From assembly GCA_015179045.1 (NCBI GenBank), contig WHUZ01000118.1, forward strand, positions 62,001 through 126,000: a DNA stretch of 64,000 nt, in the 5' to 3' direction. Positions within the stretch are counted from its first letter, which is position 1. Each line of letters begins with the position of its first letter. Source of the stretch: Kalaharituber pfeilii (lineage: Eukaryota; Ascomycota; Pezizomycetes; Pezizales; Pezizaceae). Below the pieces are notes generated by a model. It was not told where the DNA came from, did not search any database, and was given only the letters and a program-made list of their open reading frames with translations. The position numbers and the translations under genes are program-made. Shown here one piece after another: positions 42,996-52,489 of the stretch.

Positions 42996-45056
42996 ATGGC
43001 AACGAAGTCCGGCACATTGGATGCATACTCATTAACCGATATCCCTCCTGAAACATATCTCACATGGACCAAATTCACATTTCCTGATGAACATGATGGC
43101 AGAATGGCAATTGCAGTGTCCGAGCAAGATGCGAGAATCATTAATGCACTGTACACCATCCTCATCACAGTTATCTTCGCTATCACATGGGACATCTTGC
43201 GATCACTGATAGTCTTCCTTTATGCCCCTAAGGACATGACACGTACCAACTACGTTACCATGATCACCACTTGGAACTCCTCTGATCCTCTCCATGCCAT
43301 ACCAATGCTGCTCAAGCATTCATTTAAAGTTCTCTCGGAAATCCTTAGGAAGGACAATGTTATTGAATCAACATGGAAGTCATTTGGGCTTGACGCAGTC
43401 GTTTTGTTATTAGCTTTTGGTGGGTGTGGAGGTAGTGTGGCAGTGGGGTTGAAATTTCCGGGACTCCTCGTCATTGGGACTGCAGCGCCTGTCAATCCAG
43501 CCTCGGTATTCTATCCAGAATTCAATACCACAAGCGTGAATGGGAGTTTAGCAAATGGGCAGTACAGCAGTAGAAGTGCTGTGCGAGCCATTGCCAGTGT
43601 CGAGGGATATGAAGCCAAAATTGAGCAGCACGTCAACATGACTATCAGTGATACGATCAACAGCTCTGACGAGCAGCGCTACGAAATATACTACAGTTAC
43701 AACGTAAGTGGGTTAGACATGGGTTTACAGCATCTCAGTCATCTTACCTTACACGTACAAGGACAATGCAACTTTGACGACTCTTGGTACAACCCAACTG
43801 CTTCTCGGTTTTATAATGAAACCGTGGGTTTCGATGCAGGATATTGGGAAGCTTACACTGTGTGGCCAAAAAATGGGAGTAATGAGTTCATAGGGGATTT
43901 TGTTCGTTATGGTATGACAATGTCAATACCACTCTCCAGAAGGCATCCACCATTTGCAAAGTTTCTGTCACCAAATTACACCATAACTTCTAGAGGTAAT
44001 CCAGACAATCAAGAGACTGGAAGAAGCTACTATTCAATTGTGCCGTCCACTGCCATGCGAATATCTTATACACCAAGCAAAGATGCCTGGTATGCTACTC
44101 AAAGCCAATCTTCCAAAAACCTCGCAGCCCAATACCCCTATGAAATTAAGCTTCGCAGGCCACCACTCAAATGTTGGGAAGACAATGACTGGTCATACAA
44201 AAGCTGGCGCGGTAAAATGGCACATCTCATCAGCACCGGAGCCGATGGATCAAGGGCACCAGTAAGACTCCCACCAGCAATCGAGGTGATTCTATCAACA
44301 CAGTTGGTTCTTCCTGTCATTTTAGACCTGGGCAGAGCCAACATCGGTGGTGCACTGAAGTCTGCAAGTCGGGCAGTAAGTCCAGATAGTGCAATTGATG
44401 CGGAAAACTCTTCAGCACGGGAAGACATGAAGAGATTGATTTTAGCTGCCTTTCTTGCAACCAGAGACATCTTCCGCACAGCGGCGATAGCCGGAACTGC
44501 AGCTGCGGATCCTATCAACTCTATCAATATCTTAAAGACACCTGGCGGAGACTACTTGGAAGGTACTGGGGATTTTATTGTGGTCAGCCGGGCTGTGGTT
44601 GCTCTTGACTTTACTCAGATGATTGTGGTGCCAGTTGTTTTGGTGTGCTTACTTCTGATATTATGTGGTCTATGGCTGGCAAGAAAAATGACCAAACCTG
44701 ATGGGAAACCTGGGAGATTTCGGCGCTTCGCTTTGTATGCTTCCGGTTTGCAAGCAGCACAACTATACAGATTACTTGACCAGGCTCTAGCAGCAAGAGG
44801 AAAATATCCAATCTGGTCTCATGAGACAAGCTGGGTTCCATTTGTTTCTAGCAGCAGTCCAAAAGAGCTCCCAGTACCAGAACTCCGGGTTGCGACAAAT
44901 AACTATGGAAACGCCTCGCATATTGTCATGAGACCGCGGGGCCAACCACAGGATCAAATTGGTCAACCCCCCACCTCCTACCCCACGACCTCGAGGATGC
45001 GACCAATAGGACACCGCTTGTGTACTCGAAGGCAAGTCCAAAGGAAGGAAGAATAA
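42996..45056 (+). CDS. Three-pass membrane protein of unknown function, paralogue 3 (C terminus frameshifted)
   Basis: This 686-residue ORF is collinear with paralogues 1 and 2 through the helices, the outer domain (CNFDDSWYN, CWEDNDWSYKSW) and ALYASGLQAAQLYRLLDQAL. Near 44980-45000 a net loss of four bases relative to paralogue 2 shifts the frame. The last ~30 residues are therefore unrelated and end at 45056. The paralogue-like C terminus is still readable in another frame up to a stop at ~45143 (ITYTVELTAAQ and LTQHDY). The gene may still make a functional protein with an altered tail, or be an early pseudogene. Confidence 0.88.
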   Translation: MATKSGTLDAYSLTDIPPETYLTWTKFTFPDEHDGRMAIAVSEQDARIINALYTILITVIFAITWDILRSLIVFLYAPKDMTRTNYVTMITTWNSSDPLHAIPMLLKHSFKVLSEILRKDNVIESTWKSFGLDAVVLLLAFGGCGGSVAVGLKFPGLLVIGTAAPVNPASVFYPEFNTTSVNGSLANGQYSSRSAVRAIASVEGYEAKIEQHVNMTISDTINSSDEQRYEIYYSYNVSGLDMGLQHLSHLTLHVQGQCNFDDSWYNPTASRFYNETVGFDAGYWEAYTVWPKNGSNEFIGDFVRYGMTMSIPLSRRHPPFAKFLSPNYTITSRGNPDNQETGRSYYSIVPSTAMRISYTPSKDAWYATQSQSSKNLAAQYPYEIKLRRPPLKCWEDNDWSYKSWRGKMAHLISTGADGSRAPVRLPPAIEVILSTQLVLPVILDLGRANIGGALKSASRAVSPDSAIDAENSSAREDMKRLILAAFLATRDIFRTAAIAGTAAADPINSINILKTPGGDYLEGTGDFIVVSRAVVALDFTQMIVVPVVLVCLLLILCGLWLARKMTKPDGKPGRFRRFALYASGLQAAQLYRLLDQALAARGKYPIWSHETSWVPFVSSSSPKELPVPELRVATNNYGNASHIVMRPRGQPQDQIGQPPTSYPTTSRMRPIGHRLCTRRQVQRKEE

Positions 45057-45279
45057 CATATACTGTAGAGCTTACAGCAGCGCAGGCAGGTATTACGGAC
45101 AGGAGGAAACCTAACTACTCCCCTTTAACACAACACGATTATTAGACCCAGTGAGTGCTATAGAATTGGTGGAGCAACTGAATTGTTTTTTCGAGCCTGA
45201 TTTCTTTCCTACTGGTATTACCACGCATTCACTTATTTTGCTATCTGCTTCTTAATTTGTTTATTTACTATTCCGTTTT

Positions 45280-45900
45280 TTGATATCCTGTATACGGTAA
45301 CGTGGTCTACAACATCAAACAGGAAAAAAAAAAAAAAAAAAAACGACGCACGTCTTTCAGCTACTTGGGGGCATTTGTCGCATCAAGGAATTTTTTTTCT
45401 TTCCTTTTTGTTCCCCTCAAATTAACTGTTCTGAGGAATTTCAACCACGGGCTGTTCTTTATTCCGCCCTTGTGCAATGTTTCTGCGGAATTTTCGCTGT
45501 GCAAATTTTCCCATCATGTCTTAGGATACATTTCGCTGCAATATTGCCTGTATTGAATTCTACATATCACACCTGAAATCAATTTGATAATCCTGGAGCA
45601 CTTCAGTATAGTTTTTCCTTGTGCAAAGTTGGAAGAACCGTAGCAAGGAAATGTTCCAACTAGCTATGGAGTTAATCACAATACTCATATTCTTATAGAA
45701 AAATGCATGCAGCAATTGGATACGAAAGCTGCATGCATTTGGGATGAGACCTATTGCTCTTACCACAATGCTAAACTCATGGTTGAAGGGAAATGCATGC
45801 CAAGACATCATCGAAAATGTCCTTGTGTCATTAACCGATCATAGTAACTTTTTAAGACAAGTAAGTCTATGAGAATCCCATACAAATAGATGCCAAGACA
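45280..45900 (+). mobile_element. Relic of the inverted-repeat DNA element downstream of gene 3
   Basis: It aligns with the relics after genes 1 and 2 (for example CGACGCACGTCTTTCAGC at ~45342, and AAGACATCATCG-like near 45800). It carries a run of ~19 A at 45323-45341 without a recognisable tail. Confidence 0.6.
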
Positions 45901-46037
45901 TTGTTACAAATTTTGCTGTGCCATAATTCCTTGAGAGTGCTTTCTTTGAGTGAGCAGAGGTGCTAAACATGAAGAACAAGTATTTATTTAGTATCTCTAA
46001 ATAGCGCTTACAAAATTGTGCTCTAGTGGTTGAGGTG

Positions 46038-46578
46038 TGTTCTGGCCTACCGACGAACATTGCGGTTCGCGAACCGGCCAGGCCCATTCGCGAATCGCCC
46101 AATTCGTCGGTGGGCTGGCTAATTCGCGAATGGGCCAGCCCACCGACGAACACTGGTTTAGTACAAGTACCACTAGGTACCTCTACGTACTACCAGTGAT
46201 TGAATATAGAGAAACATTCTGCTACCAGCGTTAATTGATAAGCCAGTTACTGTGTGCTAGCACAGCCCTATTGCCACTGACAAGTTGCCACCTACAAGTT
46301 GCCACTTGAAAGTTGCTGTCGGTGATAAGTTGTTACTTCTTACCCACATACTAGAAGATAATACAGACAGTTAAATTAATATTTCACTACGTTTCTAGAC
46401 TACTGTAGTTAAGAATACAAATTTGTAATCATAACTAAATTATTGTTAACCGAAACACTAGAAGAAAATTACTAAATATGCTTCTGTATTCTTCTTACTC
46501 TAAGCGAAATTTTGGAGTGTTATTTTCATAGGTAGAGATATCCAGAATCCTCCGCCATTCTGGTATTATATTGTGGCA
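46038..46578 (+). mobile_element. Palindrome-headed element, copy 2
   Basis: The head (46038-46160) contains the perfect palindrome CGGTTCGCGAACCG (~46063-46076). It also has a perfect 17-bp stem, TTCGTCGGTGGGCTGGC at 46103-46119 with its complement at 46134-46150, loop of 14 nt. The ~420-nt AT-rich body has tandem-like AAGTTGCCAC units (46280-46330) and ends CCATTCTGGTATTATATTG. It is nearly identical to 49105-49675. No ORF and no clear target duplication. Confidence 0.88.
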
Positions 46579-47557
46579 TCGAGATGTGGTGAAACACAGT
46601 ATACATATATTGCTATTTCACAGTTTTATATAGTCCCTATTCATCTTTCTCTTTGCATAAACACCCAGTATTACCTTTACCGAAATAGGAAAAATGTTCA
46701 CTACAGTATACCATTGCTATGGCGATAAATGATATAAAAAAAAACAAAAAAAACAAAAAAACAACCGAACTTGCTACACCTCTTCAGCATAGGCTGTAGA
46801 GTTTATATTCAGTACATAAGACTTCAGGTAAGCTCTTCCACACATGGCGACTCACAGCATGGCTAATATAAGGGCTGGATATATACCAGAATATGTCACC
46901 ACTCATATGCTATGTTTCTCCACGTGACCTAACTAGACTATAAGTAACTAAGTTGTATGTATTCAAAGCTTTCCCTCAAGTGTCATCGACGCTATTCAAC
47001 GAACGATGCACTAATACATGTTCTGGCTAGTACTAGATACAGTGAAAGTAACAGCAATGAGAAATGATATTTCCTGATTCACATACAACTCTAGGACCTA
47101 AGTTGATTTCAAGCTGCGTTCATGGGGCGCGGGCAAGATCGGCCATGTGGCTGTCATTGGTGGACATTGGGCGGCTAGTCACAGTGGAGTACGAGTGAGG
47201 CTCTGATGCAGATATGAGGTATTGGCATCTGGACAACCCCAAATAGCTATCTACATTGTAACCAGTGAAGGAAATGTCACTCATCGTACAACTGGCAGAA
47301 CACATCATACAAAGTCAATATCACTCTAGTTCAGTAACTGAAACATACGGTTCACCAACGGAACTGAGAAATCATGAGTAGCTATCATTGAAGTATGCAA
47401 TCACACCACAGGCTGTGAAAGTGAATCACTCCTCACATAGGCAATCGGATCGTTGAATGATGTGGTTATGGAAACATGTGGAGTGGTACTAACACATGCG
47501 CACATGAGCTGTACCTCTGTGGGGTAGAGAAGGTCAGGCCCTCAGCATACACTTTGA

Positions 47558-47594
<37 letters not shown>

Positions 47595-47816
47595 CAATAG
47601 CGCCAACAGCGTCTGGAGGAATCCGCCTTTCCTTGCAGGCGAATCAAAACTATTGCTCAATTTCCATCTACAGGATACGAGTGTATGGAAGCTTCCTCAC
47701 TAGCTCTCCCCCTCCCCGCGCCCTCCTGGCATCGTTGCCAAGCTCCAATGTAGCTGGAAAGGGGCCGTTGAGTTTGAAAATGCACCAAGATACAGTACTT
47801 GCTTCTGCCAGCAATA
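46579..47816. other. Spacer, partly unit 3, no gene seen
   Basis: 46960-47560 matches the end of units 1 and 2. 46723-46765 is a decayed Tail-A end (ATGGCGATAAATGATATA and A-rich). 47564-47592 is a T-run joined directly to AAACC, possibly a poly(A) remnant of a minus-strand insertion. No coding sequence is supported. Confidence 0.5.
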
Positions 47817-47899
47817 CAGTTCGACCTTGCTATAATGAACACGTAAACTTTGTCAAAGGTTTTCACTATAGTGGGGTTCGTGATAACAAGGCCAGACTG
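47817..47899. mobile_element. 83-bp pogo-like MITE
   Basis: CAGTTCGACCTTGCTATAAT (from 47817) is inverted at the other end (inward reading CAGTCTGGCCTTGTTATCAC, to 47899), about 24 nt each. The CAGT terminus and TTATAACGAAC-like ending are typical of pogo/Tigger-type elements. TA precedes the left end, but TC rather than TA follows the right one, so one copy of the TA duplication has mutated or the boundary is off. Confidence 0.7.
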
Positions 47900-47984
47900 T
47901 CTCAGCTCCGGTTCCCGCAAGAATACCCAATAGCTGCATATCATTTTAACCAACCGATCTATGATATTTATCCATTGTGCGAAA

Positions 47985-48277
47985 AGGTAGGTCACAATGT
48001 TGCACACGGAAGACCGGCCAGAATGTCGGTGGTGCGGCATGGAAGAGGGGACATCAGAACATATCTGGTCCAGGTGTGAGGTGTGGAAGAGAAGGTGGCC
48101 AGGGGGCAGGACGCAGTCAGAACGCCACCAAAGGGAACGGCCAGACGCACTGGGTGGAGCTCATGGGGTGGGTGGAAAGATGACGGCGTAAATTCTTATG
48201 TATTTAATCTCGCCGTAGCCCTTAGGGCAGTATGCGAGGAATGATATATATATATAGAAAAAAAAAAAAAAAAAAAT
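47985..48277 (+). mobile_element. LINE-A 3' fragment with zinc motif and Tail A
   Basis: The reading ECRWCGMEEGTSEHIWSRCE (~48020-48080) is the family zinc motif CX2CX7HX4C. WVELMGWVER and a TGA follow at ~48180. Tail A (CTCGCCGTAGCCCTTAGGGC, then GCGAGGAATGATATA) ends in a TA-repeat and ~18 A. The 5' boundary is near 47985; no convincing target duplication was found. Confidence 0.85.
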
Positions 48278-48342
48278 TGTCGCACGCTGCCATCGGTTGG
48301 GCTACTTGAACGTGACCGGTCTCTTGTTGGCAGCATCGCCTG

Positions 48343-48422
48343 GACTGTTTTTTTTTTTTTTTTATATCATTACTCGCATGCCGCCTCGGCCCGCCTGATA
48401 GGCTATGGCGAATATATTTGTG
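48343..48422 (-). mobile_element. Tail-A fragment (minus)
   Basis: A T-run at 48346-48363 is followed by the reverse complement of Tail A (TATATCATTACTCGCATGCC, ending GGCTATGGCGAA). The central loop is longer than usual (GGCGGGCCGAGGCGG on the element strand). The left flank and the right boundary are not resolved. Confidence 0.75.
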
Positions 48423-48495
48423 CCTGTGCCAAGTGACCAAGACGTGGCGGTGATATCTGAAGCCATTTTTCGTCTATTGAGCACGATGTAGCTAC

Positions 48496-48837
48496 CTACA
48501 AGAGGGAAATAAGGAAATTATACACCTCATGTCCCACGACCCATATTTTCTTGTGACCTCTGACTCCCTTGCAGGGCTCTGATGTTGCTTCCACGCACGG
48601 CCTAACTATGTTTACCTCTCCGTCCTTTGGTGTTAGGCACCCCCTGATCATCTGACCCGGGTACATGTTACCAGCTGGTACCCTGGATGCGGGGCTATGT
48701 CCTCCTCCCCCTCCTTCCTCGAAAAAAGGCTCGAAATCTTCCCATGTGGGGCAGTTGGGCCGGGCATCCAGGACACCCTCAGTGAGTAGTGAACTAACAG
48801 TTATACATAGATTAAAATCATTGTATTGATGGAGCAT
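48496..48837 (-). CDS. Hypothetical protein fragment
   Basis: This 113-codon minus-strand frame reads GVLDARPNCPTWEDFEPFFE in its middle and VNIVRPCVEATSEPCKGV further on. The composition is protein-like, but I recognise no domain, and it could be an exon or a relic of an element. There is no second copy in the window. Boundaries are those of the open frame, and the true start is not known. Confidence 0.25.
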   Translation of the reverse strand: MLHQYNDFNLCITVSSLLTEGVLDARPNCPTWEDFEPFFEEGGGGGHSPASRVPAGNMYPGQMIRGCLTPKDGEVNIVRPCVEATSEPCKGVRGHKKIWVVGHEVYNFLISLL

Positions 48838-49104
48838 ACAGTAATCCCTAGTTTTACCACATAGTAGTAGTTGTCACTGAATAACTGGGAATGGCTACCA
48901 GAAAGTACCACTGCTCATGAGGCGCTTTTAGTGCCTTGGCCCCTTCGTTCATTGGCCTATTGGCTGGTAACGTCCAGTACCAACGTAACGCCTGTTACCA
49001 GTGATATTTGACTGGAAACGGGCTCTTCTGGTAAGTAGCGATTAGTCAGTAGCCTACTTTGCTGCATACACCGCACCACATGATATGCAGCGCCCGCGTA
49101 TTCA

Positions 49105-49675
49105 TGTTCTGGCCTACCGACGAACATTGCGGTTCGCGAACCGGCCAGGCCCATTCGCGAATCGGCCAATTCGTCGGTGGGCTGGCTGATTCGCGAATGG
49201 GCCAGCCCACCGACGAACACTGGTTTAGTACAAGTACCACTAGGTACCTCTACGTACTACCAGTGATTGAGTATAGAGAAACATTCTGCTACCAGCGTTA
49301 ATTGATAAGCCAGTTACTGTGTGCTAGCACAGCCCTATTGCCACTGACAAGTTGCAACCTACAAGTTGCCACTTGAAAGTTGCTGTCGGTGATAAATTGC
49401 TAATATGAGTAGCAAGTTGCTACTTCTTACCACATACTAGAAGATAATACAGACAGTTTAATTAATAATTCACTACGCTTCTAGACTGCTATAGTTAAGA
49501 ATACCAATTTGTAATCATAACTTAATTATTGTTAACCGAAACACTAGAAGAAAATTACTAAATATGCTTCTAGTATTCTTCTTACTCTAAGCGAAATTTT
49601 GGAGTGTTATCTTCATAGGTAGAGATTTCCGGAATCCTCCGCCATTCTGGTATTATATTGTGGCAGTAACAGGGA
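49105..49675 (+). mobile_element. Palindrome-headed element, copy 3
   Basis: This is the most regular copy. Nested perfect inverted repeats are CGGTTCGCGAACCG (49130-49143), GGCCCATTCGCGAAT (49148-49162) with its complement at 49189-49203, and TTCGTCGGTGGGCTGGC (49170-49186) with its complement at 49201-49217. The last two stems interlock and exclude each other. The AT-rich body ends as in copy 2 (TATTATATTGTGGCA). It differs from copy 2 mainly by a ~20-nt gain around 49400. No ORF. Confidence 0.9.
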
Positions 49676-49939
49676 TTGCGTTGATGCCAAGAATGAGAAG
49701 TTTGGTGGTTGTATTAGCAGAAACAGTAGATAATAAGAGCCCTGCAAGCGCCAAGTACCCACTTTAAGCAACCTCATCATGATAAAACTTGTCAAGACAA
49801 AATTTCATGTTCTTGTCTAGGTACCTGTTCTTCTCTTCGTTGTACATGCATATGTCAAAAGGTTAAATGTTCTTATTCTTGTAATAAAAGCAATGCTGGT
49901 CAATGTACTAACCAGGAGAATGAGAGTGAACATAGTGAT

Positions 49940-50316
49940 GTCTATTTAGGGAAGGTCCGGAAATGGTTGGAGTCCGGGAATGATAGGCTAGGCAAGACTG
50001 TGGGGATAAGGTGGCTGAGACGAAAGACCGGGCTACTGGAAGAAGGAAAAATGACCAGCTCGGTCGTGGTGTACTTGGAGGCAGCGACGGGCGTAGACAG
50101 AGTTAGGTTAGGTGGAAATGGTTGAGGACCACTCAATACGAGCCGGACAGACGGAGGAAATAGGCTGTATTGACCAGTGTGTACATTCTACCCGCACCAT
50201 GTATGAGTATTGCGGGCACCACATGTATTTAGTGACGGTTAATTTTCTTTCTTTAATAAATACCTCGCCATAGCCCATACTGCGGCATGCGAGTAATGAT
50301 ATAAAAAAAAAAAAAG
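49940..50316 (+). mobile_element. LINE ORF1 fragment joined to Tail A
   Basis: The reading GIRWLRRKTGLLEEGKMTSS, then VVVYLEAATGVDRVRLGGKW (~50005-50120) matches the RNA-binding part of Tad-type ORF1. It is followed after a stop by ~150 nt and Tail A (CTCGCCATAGCCCATACTGC, then GCGAGTAATGATATA) with ~13 A. ORF2 is absent, so this is a deleted, non-autonomous derivative. The nested insertion at 57997-58308 has the same arrangement. Confidence 0.8.
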
Positions 50317-50410
50317 TACTATTGTTTGTACATAGATGACTGCATAGGGGGATAGGAGACTGTGGAAATTGCTTAGCTGGCTGTATGATAGATCACTATT
50401 ACATTAAATC

Positions 50411-50613
50411 ATAAGCGAGTATATAGGGGGGGGGAGAACGTTGGCGGAGGTGATGGACTGGGCGGCGGAGTAACCGGTCATATTTTCACTTTATCTCCTT
50501 ATCTGTTACTTATTTTTCCGTTGATTATCATTCATGTATCTAAACCCTCGCCATAGCCTGCAAGGCGGCATGCGAGTAATGATATAAAAAAAAAAAAAAT
50601 AAGCGAGTATATA
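50411..50613 (+). mobile_element. LINE-A 3' end with 15-bp target duplication
   Basis: ATAAGCGAGTATATA at 50411-50425 and 50599-50613 flanks a 173-nt insert: a G-run, the last codons of ORF2 (TLAEVMDWAAE and TAA at ~50472), a short 3' UTR, Tail A (CTCGCCATAGCCTGCAAGGC, then GCGAGTAATGATATA) and ~13 A. Confidence 0.93.
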
Positions 50614-50649
50614 TATTACATATAGGTACATCGAGGTACATTCATGTTC

Positions 50650-50785
50650 GCCGCTGGGCCAGGTGTTCGTGGCTGGGCTGGCCCCGTGAAAAACACCATA
50701 TGTTTTTCACGGGGCCGGCCGGTTCACGAATCGGCTGGCCGGTTCGCGAACCGGAAAATGTTCGTCGGTGGGCCAGAACATTCAC
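50650..50785. repeat. Palindromic head without body, copy 4
   Basis: The minus strand begins at ~50783 ATGTTCTGGCCCACCGACGA like the other heads and keeps CGGTTCGCGAACCG. It has a different inner hairpin: GGCCCCGTGAAAAAC, loop ACCATAT, and a perfect complement (50682-50718). The AT-rich body of the other copies is missing. A second, diverged ATGTTCGCCGCTGGGCCAG start lies at 50652, as a direct rather than inverted repeat of the other end. Confidence 0.85.
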
Positions 50786-50957
50786 ATTGATCCCGCTTCA
50801 TGTCAATACAAACACAAATAACGCACATATCCTATTCATATTTATGTCTTCGTCACACATCATTTTTCTTCAAAGCTAGATTGGAGTCTGAATCTGAATT
50901 AAGAATCATAAGTGTCATGATAGCTTTTACGTCGCTCCTAAGCGCCTGTTGTATTAC

Positions 50958-51844
50958 AGGCCTTTTTTTTTTTTTTTTTTAAAAAATCACATAACCCCGC
51001 TTGTAGCACGTGGCCATGGCAGGGTCCCTGGGCAAGCCCTCGAAGCGCGGAGACAGGCTTAACAAACAAAGAAATTTCTATCTACTTCTAAAACCTGATT
51101 CCAGAAACCTCCGGACGGTCCTTCCGGTTTCTGCCTCAGGGAGGCTCCACTATATATCTCCCCCTCTCCCCCCTCCCCTCTTCTCCACTCCTTCGCATCC
51201 CAGCAAGCAAACTTCCCCGACGGTAAATTTTTACCCGACCCGGGTCGGTAAATCGCACGGCGCACTAAAACCTGATCCCGGAGAAGAGCCTTTCCAACTC
51301 ATCCCACTCCTCCCCATTCTCTGCTGTCCTTTTCCAGTTCTTCTCCATATCCCCCCATTCTCTAGAGCCTTCTGGGCGAAACCTCTGCTGACTGCACTGG
51401 AAGGCTAGGTGCGCCCCCGTCTGGGCCTCCCCGCAGCTGCACTTGTCCGATTCCGCCACTCCCATCCTCTTCAACCACACCCCGCACCTTCCTCTCTCCA
51501 GGCGCATGGCAGTGAAGTTGGACACCGCTGTCCTATTCCACTCCATGACCTTTCCCTTTCCAAAGCCCTCCACTTCTCTCTTCTCCTTCCTCCACGCCTT
51601 CACCCTCTGGCGCAACCCACTTCCGGTGGCCACCTCCTTCCCCTGCATCACCGTCCCCTTCTTTGCCCACTCATCTGCCTTCTCATTTCCTGCGATTCCG
51701 ATGTGATCCTTGACCCACATCAGTTTCGCATCTCCTCCCTTCTTCTTCCTCCTCGCTACCGCGTCCACTACCCTTCTCACATCCTCGGTCTTTCCTTTCC
51801 CTCCTTGCCTGCCTTCTGAATCGCCATGACAGCAGCTTCAGAAT
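50958..51844 (-). mobile_element. LINE2-family 3' fragment (minus)
   Basis: A T-run at 50963-50980 precedes the reverse complement of Tail B. It is followed by 3' UTR and ORF2 C terminus almost identical to LINE2 9250-10180, and breaks off at 51844 (AATCTAAG). No clean target duplication is visible. The near identity with LINE2 implies that both come from a recently active source and that repeat-induced point mutation has not acted strongly here. Confidence 0.93.
51265..51780 (-). pseudogene. LINE2-family RNase H C-terminal fragment
   Basis: The 171-residue frame reads LMWVKDHIGIAGNEKADEWA (a histidine motif preceded by D instead of A), then the zinc motif CSCGEAQTGAHLAFQC (the motif histidine aligns; an adjacent E is replaced by A) and ELERLFSGIRF at the end. 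The upstream part of the domain is missing through 5' truncation. Confidence 0.9.
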
Positions 51845-52489
51845 CTAAGGACTTAGAGCGGGCATGTTGCAGTAAAGTTGATATGTGTATGCAATTCTGT
51901 GTAGGGGACATATTCGTGGTAATTTACATTACTTACCAATAAATTTCGCAAGGATAAACTGGGCACCTCACCTAGTTTGGCTGGTGTATTTATTTTGGTA
52001 CCTTCTGGTAATCATTCCCAGTTCAGTGACAATCACTAGCAAGTAATGTAGAAGGATTTTGCCTAGGCCAGGAGCCCTTTGGGTACATATAGGTGCAGAT
52101 TGCCGACGGAAGAATCTCTTGAAACTTAAGGTTCTCTAACCGGGATTATTGACAGAAAGAAAATTACCTGCAAAAGTATCACACTTGTCCAGGGAATCTC
52201 TGTGGTCCCTAGGGCCCCAAGACGACTTTTGCTACCGCCTGATGTCAGCAGCGAAGGCAACGCAATTTAGGGGGGGCAGTTTTTGTTGTATTTACAGCCT
52301 TTGTTTTTTTGGTCAATTTCCGCTTTGGAGGTAGGTATCGCCCCTTCAATAAGTGCTCAGACTCTGCTGGAACGTATGACGAGATAAGCTATAAGGGCCA
52401 AGGCCTGGGCATATTGGTGGTCCCAGATATCTGCAGCGATGTCTCATGGGCTGATCAGGTCGATCTCATCTCATCGTAGTTGAGCTGAC
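51845..52489. other. Spacer without recognised gene
   Basis: Unique in the window. The ORF at 52149-52334 has no recognisable domain. Nothing else can be supported. Confidence 0.5.

Larger units (their letters stand above)
40560..47620. repeat. Segmental duplication unit 3
   Basis: This unit contains membrane-protein gene 3 with matching upstream (40760-42640) and downstream (45150-45900, 46960-47560) blocks. It lacks the minus-strand RNase H relic seen in units 1 and 2, and carries its own palindrome-headed element at 46038-46578. Overall it looks more diverged than units 1 and 2 are from each other, but this was judged by eye. Confidence 0.8.

Noticed and set aside
46723..46765. ATGGCGATAAATGATATA with A-rich end
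   Set aside because: Probably a decayed Tail A, but too short and without flanking duplication to list as an insertion.
47633..48079. 148-codon plus-strand ORF
   Set aside because: It runs across a pogo-like MITE and into a LINE-A fragment in the wrong frame, so it is a chance frame.
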